Origin: Lepus europaeus
Taxonomy: Eukaryota > Chordata > Mammalia > Lagomorpha > Leporidae
NCBI RefSeq assembly: GCF_033115175.1
Contig: NC_084836.1
Location: 63,479,097-63,543,096, forward strand
Direction of reading: 5' to 3'
DNA length: 64,000 bases
The translations under genes and the position numbers were made by a program. Under the pieces are notes generated by a model. The model saw only the letters and a program-made list of their open reading frames with translations, ran no database searches and was not told where the DNA came from. Shown here in pieces: positions 27,599 through 55,285 of the stretch. The stretch's first letter is position 1; every line of letters begins with the position of its first letter.

Positions 27599-28020
27599 CG
27601 CGGCCCATGGTTCGGCCGGCCCCGCCCTGCGCAGTCGCGGCCCAGAGGGTGAGTGGGAGGGGGTGGGAGGAGGGTCGGTGGAGCCCGAGCCTCCGGTACG
27701 GCCCCGGCCGGTCCTAGCAGGAAGCGCCGCCGCCGCCGCCGCGGATCACCGAGCGGCCTCCCGCGCATGCGCCATGGGGGCCAGGGGCAGCCCTGGGGAT
27801 TCCGTTCCCAGAAGGCACCGCGCAGCCTGCTGCCGCCGCCGCCGCCGTCGCTGCCGCCGCTACCGCCGCAGCCGCCGCCGCCGCCGCCGCCGCCGCTGCC
27901 CGGACGGGAGAGGGGCGGGGCCGGGCCCCCGCCCAGCGGACAGAGACGAGCCAACAGGAGGGGCCGCAGTGCGCATGCGGGAGCGCGCCTGCCCCTCCCC
28001 CACAACCCCCCATTAATCCC
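27599..28020 (-). promoter_or_regulatory. MBD6: MBD6 exon 1 and CpG-island promoter
   Basis: On the minus strand a first exon ends CCATGGGCCGCG before GTGAGTGC (exon edge 27599). The surrounding 27.4-28.25 kb is a strong CpG island. Two NRF1-type sites are visible: a perfect GCGCATGCGC at 27763-27772 and TGCGCATGCGG at 27970-27980. The ATG near the exon end is in strong context but opens only a short upstream frame. The transcription start is not fixed; it likely lies within 27.65-28.0 kb. Confidence 0.6.
27831..27900. repeat. (GCC)n trinucleotide repeat at the MBD6 5' end
   Basis: Seventy bases of imperfect GCC repeat with GTC, TAC and CAG interruptions. On the MBD6 sense strand it is a GGC/CGG repeat. 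A shorter GCC run lies at 27726-27742. Both are within the CpG island. Confidence 0.85.
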
Positions 28021-29240
28021 CAAGAGAACAAACACCCCACGCGGCCCCCCCCGCCCGCCGCGGAAGGATCTGCGTCTCTTCCCAGGCCACTGGTGGCCAA
28101 TCCCAGCGCTCCCCGGGGAGGGGCCCCTGCCAAAGCCACAGGCTGCTGGGGGAGCCAGGAATGTCGGGGCCGGGAGGGGCCGGCCCCAAAGATGAAAGTC
28201 GCGACTTGCCCTGCCCCGCCCCGAAGGCCGCCCGGGTAGTGTGCTGGGACTTGACCCGCCTCCCCAGGTCAACGTGTCACAACACGACCCCGGCCTGTCA
28301 AGTCACATGACCCCTGCCTGTCACTGACAACCTGGTCTGTCTGTAGGCCAGGCTAGACCATCTGGTCCAGCCCGCCGCCCACCTCCACTCACAGGAGAGG
28401 AAATGGCGCGACCTGTCACTGCCACGCCGGCCTGGTGACAGCCTCTGCCCGAACAAACTGGCCGCCCCCGTGAGGGCATGACAGGAGCCGAGCAGGCCAC
28501 CATGGCGCTTTCCACTTGGAAGCTGCTTCCAAGTTCAAAGTTCTCTGCTTTTACTTCTGACAATGCGTTATCTTTAATTTACAAACAACACAGGAACGAG
28601 AACGGCAGGATTCCCGGGCGAGGAGAAGGCAGAGCGGAGGCTGGCACCCGGGCTCCCGAAGCCCGGGACGAGGCCAGGCGCGCTCAGGTTGACGCACACG
28701 CCCCAGGCAACAAGGCTCTGCCCAGTGCACAGCAGGAGCCACAGGACGTAGGGTGGGGGCGTGTGGGGCACAAGCACACGGAATCGGGCCCACTGGGCCA
28801 AATAGAAGGTGACTGCGGACACGCTGAGGACTTCTGGGAGACGAGACAAACGTCGAGGCCGCTCTAGAAGCGGCAGTTAACGACCACCAAGGGGAGTCCG
28901 ATACCTCGGCCCCTTTCCGGGGGCCCTTAGGGGGCGAAAGGAGAGCCCTTTTCGAAGACAAGATGTCGTCGGTCCTGGCAGATGGTTGCAAACTTTCAAA
29001 GGAGAGAGGTTCAAAAGGCCTGTATGCCCATTAGCGGGGAGGGGATTGAGAAAACGGGAGCCCCCTCCGTAGAAGGTCAAACGAGGGCTGATGCAAGGTG
29101 GGCGGCGTGGCCGCTCCCGGGGCGCAGAAGCTGCAGGGAGGACCCACACGGCAGCTCACGGGAGGCCACGGTTGATAGCCGTTGGGGCCGTTGGTTGCCG
29201 GAGCCGGTGCCCCGCCCTCTCTCCTCTCCCCCACCCCCCG
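28021..29240. other. MBD6-DDIT3 divergent intergenic region
   Basis: About 1.2 kb separates the MBD6 island from the proximal DDIT3 promoter. It contains an M-box-like GTCACATGAC at 28302-28311 among several CCTGTCA repeats. I see no gene here. Open frames of 110-146 codons on both strands lack splice signals and coding character. Confidence 0.55.
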
Positions 29241-29600
29241 TACCTCCCACCACCCTCGTAGTCCCCTGCGCGTGCGCGCGCAGACACCGGTTGCCAAACA
29301 TTGCATCATCCCCGCCCCCCTCCCCTCCCCTCCCCCTCCACACTCCCCTCCGCGCGCGCGCATGACTCACCCACCGCCTCCGCGGAGCCTCGTGACCCAA
29401 AGCCACTTCCGGGTCCAACGCGACGTCGACCTCCGAGCGGGAGGGAGCGACAGGGGCTGTGCCATGGGGCTCCTGAGTGGCGGATGTGGGGGGCGAGGCG
29501 GGGCCAGTGTCGGCGTGCCGCTTTCTGATTGGTGAACTCTTGGGCACCGCCCCTGAGAGGAGGGCCAACCCCCTGGTAAAAGATCTGCGCTCTTGCGCTC
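29241..29600 (+). promoter_or_regulatory. DDIT3: DDIT3 (CHOP) stress-responsive promoter
   Basis: Three well-known CHOP control elements can be read directly. The C/EBP-ATF amino-acid response element ATTGCATCATCCCCGC starts at 29300 and binds ATF4 in the integrated stress response. An AP-1 site TGACTCA lies at 29363-29369. An inverted ER stress response element, CCAATCAGAAAGCGGCACG on the minus strand, covers 29514-29532 (CCAAT-N9 then CACG) and binds NF-Y with ATF6. Their order and spacing resemble the human promoter as recalled. Transcription probably starts near 29590-29610. Confidence 0.8.
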
Positions 29601-29636
29601 TCGAGGTCAGAGGCTTGAGTCCGAGACACAGAGCAG

Positions 29637-32069
29637 ATGATGTTGAAGATGAGCCGGTGGCAGCGACAGAGCCAGAATCAGAGCCGGAACCTGAGGAGAG
29701 AGGCGAGTACTGACTCCTCATCTACTTTACTCTCCTGTCTATGCGGACGCCGGTCGTCTCCTCAAAGTTGGGGCGCCGCTCTTCGGGCTGTGTCCCCATC
29801 CCCCCCAACCCCGCGGTGAAGTTAGGGACCCTCTGGGAGGGATGGGGACAGTCCTTGATTCCGGAGGGCTGCTTACAGGCCCTTCCTTCTCCGTACGACA
29901 GCGGGGCCCCACCCCTCCGCGGAGCGTGAGCTCTGCTCTGCGCTTCGGGGCCCTGGGACCCCGGCTGACCTCGAGAAATTCATTCTTTGCCGTGGCCGAC
30001 TTCAGGCCACCTTGTTAGTCGGTGGCCCCAGCGGAGGTCCAGACTGGAAATCTGCATTTGAAGGATGTCCAGTGGGAGGCGGGGCAGTACACACCCCCGC
30101 CCCGAGAAGGCTGGATGGCCGTGGCTCGGGCCGTGTCCGCCGCTTTGCCACCAACGGCATTCCCCCTACCCCACCCCCAGGCCTGCCTCCGCTGCAATGC
30201 CTCCCGCGCCAGCATGGCCAGTGCCGTAGCTGTAGGTGGAACCTTTGGGGACAGGGGTACAGATGGAACAGGGAACAGAGGTGGATTTTCCCTTTCCCTA
30301 GAGGTCCCTGGGCCTCCCGCATAAGAGAGCAGCCTGGATGTCTTAAGTGAGGGAGGCCATTTGGGGTCTCCCCAGTGTATCCTCCTCCTCCTGGGATTGC
30401 TGCCTCCATCTTCCTTCCGTCGTGCCTTCCAGCTGACTGTAAGCATTGCATCAGGCTGGCCCCCGTTTGGCTCTGCAGCCCTCTGGCCTGAGGCTGCTCT
30501 GCTGATGAAAGCTGCTTCCCACACACTGGAAGGCGAGGGAGACTTCCCCAGGGAGGACAGCTCTGCAGAGAAACACTCAGGGCGATGTTGCGTCTCCAGT
30601 CCCCAAGGATGGGCAGCGCGCAGCCTCCGGGCTTGAGGGCTTATCCAGTCACACGGGATAGATAATGAGCACCTACTATGTGCCAGGTTGTTTGAGGCCC
30701 GGGGTATATCCATGAACAAATCTCTGCTCTCAGCTTCTGTTTCAGTGGAAGAAATAAACAAATGCAAGTGCAATGGAGAACACTTGAGCAGGCAAAGTAA
30801 CAGAGTGTTCAGGGTGAGGGGGTGCAGTTTTTCATCGGGGGGCAGGGCCAGGAATTCTCTCACTGAGGTGGTATTTAAATGAAAAGACCCATAAGGAAGC
30901 AAGGCAGTGGACCCTACAGATAGCAACATGGAAGGAAGAGCTTTCCAGGAGGCGCAGCCAGAGCAAAGCCTTGAGATGGGAGCATCTTGGTTTCTTTAGA
31001 GACAAGGCCAGTGGGCCAGACTAAAGCGAGAGGGAGTGGACCGTGAAAACTCAGGGGCAGGAAAGGAAAGGATGCTTTAAGGCCTTGTAAGTCATTTTGA
31101 GGAGGTTAGCCTTTTAGTATGCATGGAATAGCAGGTCACTGGATGGCTTTGAAGAGGACATTCTGGCTGCTGTATTGTCAGTTGACTTTGGAGGTGGAAA
31201 CCTTCTGCCATTGGGGGCTCCTGTGATAACCCAGGGGGGAGATGGTACACTGATCCATAATGGAAACAATGGAATCAGTGAGAAGTATTTTGATTTTTTT
31301 AAGATTGATTTATCTCAGTTATAAGAAAGGGAGAGACAGAGACAGATCTTTCATCCACTGGTTCACCAGGCTGAAGCCAGGAGACAGAAGTTTCATCCGC
31401 ATTCCCCCGCCCTGTGGGTGCAGGGGCCCAAACACTTAGGCCATCCTCTGAGCAGGGAGCTGGATTGGAAATGGAGCAGCCAAGAATCAAACCAGCATCC
31501 ATTGGCATTGTAGGCAATGGCTACACTAAAATGCATAACCCCAGTTTTTTTTTTTTTTTTAAATGAGAAAATTTGCTGGGGCTTTTGGTTTTTTTGCACG
31601 GAGTCCAGATGTTATCAAAGGAAACAGCAAGGAGGCAGGAGATAGCAAAGTCGGTGGCCCCAGGGGCGGTCCAGACTGGAAATGTGCGTTTGAAGGATGT
31701 CAGTGTGGGAATGGAGTTAGAAAAATGCCACTCAATTCGTTCCCTTCCATGTAGCGTAGTCCTTACCCTGGCAAGTTTGAGGCCTGCCTTGAATTTAGAG
31801 AAAGCTGAGTTGGCCAGGACTTCACTGTTATGTAATCAGGATTACAAACGTCAAGAACTAAAAATAAAGGGAAGCTGGCTCTTGCTTCTGTCCTTGGAAA
31901 TGACCTTTAACTGTCCGTGTCCCCCAAGATCAGAAGTCAAGGAGGACCACTAAGAAGCTGGAAATAAATACAGAGCATCTCTCTCACCCATCCCCCAATG
32001 GCTAACATTTATGTTTGTTCCCCACAGTGTTCCAGGAGGAAGTGTATCTTCATACATCACCACACCTGA
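29637..32069 (+). CDS. DDIT3: DDIT3 inhibitory upstream ORF (two exons)
   Basis: The CHOP uORF is split across exons 1 and 2: 29637-29702 and 32028-32069. Joined, it encodes 35 residues from the first of two adjacent ATGs (29637 and 29640), or 34 from the second, the form recalled from human. It runs through LKMSRWQRQSQNQS and ends CIFIHHHT before TGA. In human and mouse cells this peptide stalls ribosomes through its Ile-Phe-Ile segment and blocks CHOP translation until eIF2alpha is phosphorylated. The junction falls between GAG and TGT in phase 0. The exon-1 donor reads GAG then GCGAGT, so the intron appears to be GC-AG. Differences from recalled human include G to R and W to R. Confidence 0.8.
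30870..31285 (+). repeat. Ancient mammalian interspersed repeat (family not named)
   Basis: Phrases such as 'gagcaaagccttgagatggg', 'ggccttgtaagtcattttga' and 'gaggacattctggctgctgt' follow a familiar old mammalian repeat. The same order occurs at 54825-55260. I recognise the pattern but cannot assign the Repbase name with confidence. Confidence 0.5.
31293..31540 (-). repeat. C-SINE (lagomorph), antisense, diverged
   Basis: AAGATTGATTTATCTCAG, GGGAGAGACAGAGACAG, 'ttcatccactggttcacc' and a terminal CAATGGCTACACTAAAATG mark a reversed, diverged C-SINE in DDIT3 intron 1. Confidence 0.75.
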
Positions 32070-32075
32070 AAGCAG
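32028..32075 (+). other. DDIT3: DDIT3 exon 2 (48 nt)
   Basis: Bounded by CCCCACAG and GTAAGC, it carries the 3' half and stop of the uORF plus six bases of 5' UTR. Confidence 0.8.
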
Positions 32076-32265
32076 GTAAGCTTAACCCACCATTCGCCAA
32101 CACAATGTCCTGTATGCTGTTTAGGCTCCCTTTGCTGGGACCTTAAGAAATTATTAAAAGACCTAGAGAAGGTGGGAGATAAGGGTTTAAAGCTGAGCAG
32201 GCTTTTGTTGTCCGCCCACATCTGTCCGGACCTGCCTCTAACACAGTGACCAAGTTGCCATTCTT

Positions 32266-32597
32266 TCTTTTTTTTTTTTTTAAACAGGCAGAGTGGATAG
32301 TGAGAGAGAGACAGAGAGAAAGGCCTTCCTTTTTGCCATTGGTTCACCCTCCAATGGCTGCTGCGGCCAGCGCATTGCGCTGATCCGAAGCCAGGAGCCA
32401 GGTGCTTATCCTGGTCTCCCATGCGGGTGCAGGGCCCAAGGACTTGGGCCATCCTCCACTGCCTTCCCAGGCCATAGCAGAGAGCTGGCCTGGAAGAGGG
32501 GCAACCGGGATAGAATCCAGCGCCCCGACCGGGACTAGAACCCGGTGTGCCGGCGCCACAAGGCGGAGGATTAGCCTGTTAAGCCACGGCACCGGCC
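32266..32597 (-). repeat. Young C-SINE with perfect 15-bp target-site duplication
   Basis: Full-length reversed C-SINE of the ACAGGCAGAGTGGA...CGGCACCGGCC subfamily. CAAGTTGCCATTCTT is present at 32251-32265 and again at 32598-32612. It lies in DDIT3 intron 2. Confidence 0.92.
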
Positions 32598-33197
32598 CAA
32601 GTTGCCATTCTTAGAGCATGTCCTAAACGAACGCGAACTCAGTCAGCCCCAGACAAGACGACTGTCTGACCAGTCTTCAGTCCCCACCGAGTTAGACTGA
32701 CTCACAGGACCATATCCCAGCCTTCGCCACAAAGGAGAAAGGAGCACACATGGCCTGTTAATTGTCCCTGGAAGCTGCCAGTGGAGTTCCTAGCAGGGCT
32801 GAGGACTTACTAAGATCCCATAAGAATGTTTCTCGAGGCAGTTTGCCTCTTCAAGTCTTGGTCAGAAAGGGAAGGAGTCTGTATAGAGGAGGGGCTGGCA
32901 GATTTTTTAAAGAGCCAAATCATATGTTTCAGATGTTTAGGATCATATAGTTCCTGTCACAACTACTCATTCATCTTTGCTGTTGTAGCATGAAAAAGTA
33001 GTCCTAAGTGACGGAGTAAGTATGGCTGTGTTTCATTAACACTATACAAAAACAGGCAGACCAGTTTGCCAGCCTGTAGTGCAGACAGTTGGCTATGTGC
33101 AACCACTCGTTTTCTTTCACTGGAAAGGCAGTGGGACAGGGAGAGGAGAGCTCCAAACGCTGTTCACGCTGCGTTATCTGAGCACGTCCTTTTCCAG

Positions 33198-33809
33198 AAC
33201 CTGAGCCGACTGCAGAGATGGCAGCTGAGTCACTGCCTTTCTCCTTCGGGACAGTGTCCAGCTGGGAGCTGGAAGCCTGGTATGAGGACTTGCAGGAGGT
33301 CCTGTCCTCAGATGAAAATGGGGGTACCTATGTCTCACCCCCTGGAAACGAAGAGGTGAGTATATGAGGCCTGAAAGTATAGGTGGGGGGATGTTACTTT
33401 TCCCTTCCCTACCATCCTACCTTTTCTCATTTCCTTGAAGGAAGAACCAAAAACCTTCACCACTCTCGACCCTGCCTCTCTGGCGTGGCTGGCTGAGGAG
33501 CCAGGGCCAGCAGAAGCCACCAGCACCTCCCTGAGCCCTCACTCGCCAGAGTCTAGTCAGAGCTCCCTGGCTCAGGAGGAAGAGGAAGAAGACCGAGGAA
33601 GAACCAGGAAACGGAAACAGAGTGGCCAGTGCGCAGCCCGGGCTGGGAAGCAGCGCATGAAGGAGAAGGAACAAGAGAACGAGCGGAAAGTGGCACAGCT
33701 AGCTGAAGAGAACGAGCGGCTCAAGCAGGAAATTGAGCGCCTGACCAGGGAAGTGGAGGCCACTCGCCGAGCGCTGATCGACAGGATGGTGAACCTACAC
33801 CAAGCATGA
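33198..33809 (+). CDS. DDIT3: DNA damage-inducible transcript 3 (CHOP, GADD153)
   Basis: A C/EBP-family bZIP factor that drives apoptosis during ER stress and other integrated-stress-response signals by dimerising with other C/EBPs. Coding exons are 33218-33355 (46 residues) and 33441-33809 (122 residues plus stop), giving 168 residues against 169 recalled for human. Exon 3 starts at 33198 after TTTTCCAG. The N-terminal activation region begins [12 protein letters not shown]. Two SP sites (Ser78, Ser81) correspond to the p38 sites. A run of acids precedes the basic region (about residues 96-125) and the leucine zipper ending [11 protein letters not shown]. The basic region reads [12 protein letters not shown]: the proline recalled in human (HSPARAGK) and the two in mouse (CPARPGK) are both alanine here. 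Convergent with MARS1; upstream exons hold the uORF. Confidence 0.97.
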
Positions 33810-33982
33810 ACACCTGGGACAGTCACGCCCCTACATGGGCCACGACTTACCTTTCCCAGAAGTGGCCATGAGCACCTGCCCACCTGTGCCAATGATGTGA
33901 CCCTCAACTACACCAATTCCGTAGGGGGACGGCTTGGGAGAGACAAAGGAAGAGGTCTCGGCTTGTATATAGGGATTGTACA

Positions 33983-33992
33983 TTTATTTATT
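33983..33992 (-). terminator. MARS1: MARS1 poly(A) signal, AATAAATAAA
   Basis: Two overlapping AATAAA hexamers on the minus strand lie 45-54 bases past the MARS1 stop, inside the DDIT3 3' UTR. They are the only close signals for MARS1. Confidence 0.7.
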
Positions 33993-34005
33993 ACTGCCCG
34001 TTATC

Positions 34006-34011
34006 ATTAAA
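34006..34011 (+). terminator. DDIT3: DDIT3 poly(A) signal ATTAAA
   Basis: ATTAAA lies 197 bases after the DDIT3 stop, followed by AAGTGACTGTGTGTGAG, a G/T-rich downstream element. Cleavage would fall near 34025-34030, only a few bases before the MARS1 stop codon on the other strand. Confidence 0.8.
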
Positions 34012-34036
34012 AGTGACTGTGTGTGAGCCAAGCTTT

Positions 34037-53022
<18,986 letters not shown>

Positions 53023-53300
53023 TTCGCCGTGCACCCCACGCTGATGCAACCGGAACCGGCCTCCCGCCTTTAAGTTGAGCGGCCGCCGCGAAGCCCGCCG
53101 GGAAATGCAGTTCTGTATTAGGCCGAGGCTCTCGCCGCGCTCCCGGAAAGTAGACTATTTCTCCCATCATGCAACACTGGCGCACAGGAAGCGACCATAG
53201 AGACGGAGAGACTGCACACGCGGTACTAGAGCGGCGCGCTCTTGGTGCCGGGCTCGGGCGCGGAGGGGGCTCTGCGAGTGTATCCTCTGGTCCTCGGGGC
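53023..53300 (-). promoter_or_regulatory. MARS1: MARS1 5' UTR and promoter
   Basis: CpG-rich, TATA-less block upstream of the MARS1 ATG. Two ZNF143-type elements are visible: ACTATTTCTCCCATCATGC on the plus strand at 53154-53172, and ACTGCATTTCCCGGCGGGC on the minus strand at 53093-53111. Transcription likely begins between about 53050 and 53110. Confidence 0.65.
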
Positions 53301-53407
53301 TGTGACAGAAACCGTGGCCGGTTCTCGTCCTGTCGATGTGGAGGATGAAGTGGCCAAGTCATAATAGCAGCTACTCGTAATGGCCAGCTCTCGTTTTTAG
53401 GGATCTG

Positions 53408-53701
53408 AATATTTTATTTTATTTGAGAGGTAGAGAGAAAAGGGCAGGGGGGCGGGAGCGGAGGAGAGATCGCCCATCCGCTGATTCACTCTCCAGATTC
53501 CTGCAACAGCTGCGGCTGGGTCAGGCTGAAGCCAGGAGCCAGGGACTGCGTCCAGGTCTCCCTCGTGAGTGAGAGACCCAACTACTTGAGACACCACCAG
53601 CAGTCCCCAGGGTGCGCAGTCGTAGGAAGCTGAGCTGGGACTCCAGCCTAGGCAGTGGTGCGGCATCCGGAGACTTTACCACTAGGTCTGATGCCCGCCC
53701 C
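53408..53701 (-). repeat. C-SINE, antisense
   Basis: TATTTTATTTTATTTGAGAG, GCCCATCCGCTGATTCACTC and a closing TGATGCCCGCCCC; diverged. Confidence 0.8.
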
Positions 53702-53999
53702 CAGAGTTTCAGAAGAGTTATTATGATCTTACTTTAGCAACAAACTGGAGGTTAGTGTGGGTATCCCAGCAACAAAGAAGAATGTGGCTAGTTAAAATAC
53801 TGATTTATCAGCAATCTGTAGGTCTACACTGTTACAGCTAGACAATCTCATCGAAGGGAAGAGAGAAATCTGAAGGGAAAATGTCCAATGGAGGCAAGGT
53901 TAGAAGGCTAAGTGTTTGGCAACAAGTATGTTATGCCAGGAAACACAGAAATTGAGAAAGGACCCTTATTCATCTTTGTATCCCTTTAAGAATTAATAC

Positions 54000-54105
54000 C
54001 TAATAGTATTATGAGCTGGGATTGTTCTAAGCACTTTACATATATTAATTCATTTAATTTGCAAAAACCTCTACGAAAGTTCTGAGTATTTTTCTTTCAG
54101 TGGAA
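54000..54105 (-). repeat. MIR fragment, antisense
   Basis: GATTGTTCTAAGCACTTTAC then ATATTAATTCATTTAATTTG and CAAAAACCTCTACGAAAG match the MIR core in antisense. Confidence 0.6.
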
Positions 54106-54132
54106 AATACCTTTTAATTAAAATTTTAATGA

Positions 54133-54453
54133 AGATTTTTTATTTATTTGAAATACAGAGTTAGAGAAAGAGGTAGAGACAGAGAGAGGGGTCTTCCATC
54201 CGCTGGTTCACTCTCAACATGGCCGCAACAGTCGGTGCTGGGCCGATCCAAAGCTGGGAGCCTGGAGCTTCTCCTGGGTCTCCCATTACTGGTATAGGGG
54301 CCCAAGGAGTTGGGCCATCTTCTACTGCTTTTCCTAGGCCGTTAACAGAGAGCTGGATCAGAAGAGGAGCAGCTGGGACATGAAACGCCACCCATATGGG
54401 ATGCCGGCACTGCAGGCAGATGCTTAACCTACTAGCCACAGCATGAGCCCCAA
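54133..54453 (-). repeat. C-SINE, antisense
   Basis: GATTTTTTATTTATTTGAAA, CCATCCGCTGGTTCACTCTC and a closing CATGAGCCCC. Confidence 0.88.
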
Positions 54454-54474
54454 ATAAATCTTTTTTTAAAATGG

Positions 54475-54775
54475 AGGGGCCGGAGCTGTGGCATAGTAGG
54501 TTAAGCTTCTGCCTGCGGCACCGGCATCCCATATGGGCACTGGTTCATGTCCCGGCTGCTCCACTTCTGATCCAACTCTCTGCTAATAGCCTAGGAAAAG
54601 CAGCCAAAGATGGCCCAACTCCTTGGGCCCCTGCCACCCACATGGGAGACCCGGAAGAAGTCTGGCTCCTGGTACAGCCCCAGCCGTTGTGGCTATCTGA
54701 TAGTGAACCAGCAAGTGGAAGATCTCCCCACCCCCGAAACTCTTTCAGACAAATAAATAGTTCTTAAGAAAAAAA
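54475..54775 (+). repeat. C-SINE, sense
   Basis: GGGGCCGGAGCTGTGGCATA head. It lies head-to-head with the preceding antisense copy about 20 bases away, so an RNA across both could form a long hairpin. Confidence 0.9.
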
Positions 54776-54824
54776 TGATATGGGGTACTACCTTAGCAGC
54801 ACACACAGACTTCCGGGAAGTCAG

Positions 54825-55260
54825 AAAAGAATGCCCTTTAAAGTGTGATGAAAGGGGGTCAGACCTTTCAGCTGAGATCTGATGAGTAGGTGAGGTGGAA
54901 ATTGGAATGAATGGAGAGGAGAAATGGTTCAGGCAGAGTAGACAATGTGTGCAAAGGATCAGGGATCTCCACGCACCTCAGGAGCGTGAGGGATCGTGTA
55001 AGGCTGTAGCGTGGAGTTTGTGGTGGGGAGCGTGAAAGGCCTAAGCTAGAAGGGGAGCATCTCTGTCAGTCATACTGTAGAACTTGGATCTTATTCTGAG
55101 GACAATGAGGAACCTTTAAAAAGTATAAGTCAGAGGAGTGCAAGATGTATTGTGTTTAGAAAGATCACCTGGCTGTCGTGCCAGGCATGGACTGGAGAGA
55201 AGCTAAACTATAAGAAAACAAGTTAGGAGGTTACCATCCATCTAAAGAGGTAGAGCTACT
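54825..55260 (+). repeat. Ancient mammalian interspersed repeat (same family as 30870)
   Basis: GTGTGCAAAGGATCAGGGAT, ACTTGGATCTTATTCTGAGG, AAAGATCACCTGGCTGTCGT and AAACAAGTTAGGAGGTTACC follow the same order as the copy in DDIT3 intron 1. Family name not assigned. Confidence 0.5.
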
Positions 55261-55285
55261 GGGATTTAAAAAAAAAAAAAAAAAA

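Larger units (their letters stand above)
29703..32027 (+). other. DDIT3: DDIT3 intron 1
   Basis: This 2.3-kb intron runs from a GC donor to a consensus acceptor. It holds an imperfect direct repeat of about 60 bp (30016-30076 and 31649-31709), an ancient repeat resembling 54.8-55.26 kb, and one antisense C-SINE. A 304-codon antisense open frame at 30015-30929 is noted under rejected items. Confidence 0.65.

Noticed and set aside
27595-28272. 225-codon minus-strand and 180-codon plus-strand frames in the MBD6 CpG island
   Set aside because: Low-complexity Pro/Arg/Gly text produced by the GCC repeat and CpG richness; no conserved protein is known from this position.
29637-29819. 60-codon open frame starting MMLKMSRW read straight through
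   Set aside because: The read-through beyond 29702 is intronic. The conserved peptide requires splicing to 32028, so the continuous version is not annotated.
30015-30929. 304-codon minus-strand open frame in DDIT3 intron 1
   Set aside because: Unusually long for an intron and worth a database search, but it has no recognisable domain, overlaps a duplicated segment and repeat-like sequence, and lacks a promoter or splice context.
32293-32538. Recurring ~80-110-codon open frames in SINEs (also at 36026, 40884, 48596)
   Set aside because: These are the same C-SINE body read in one frame; copies share RSQEPGA-type text and are not genes.
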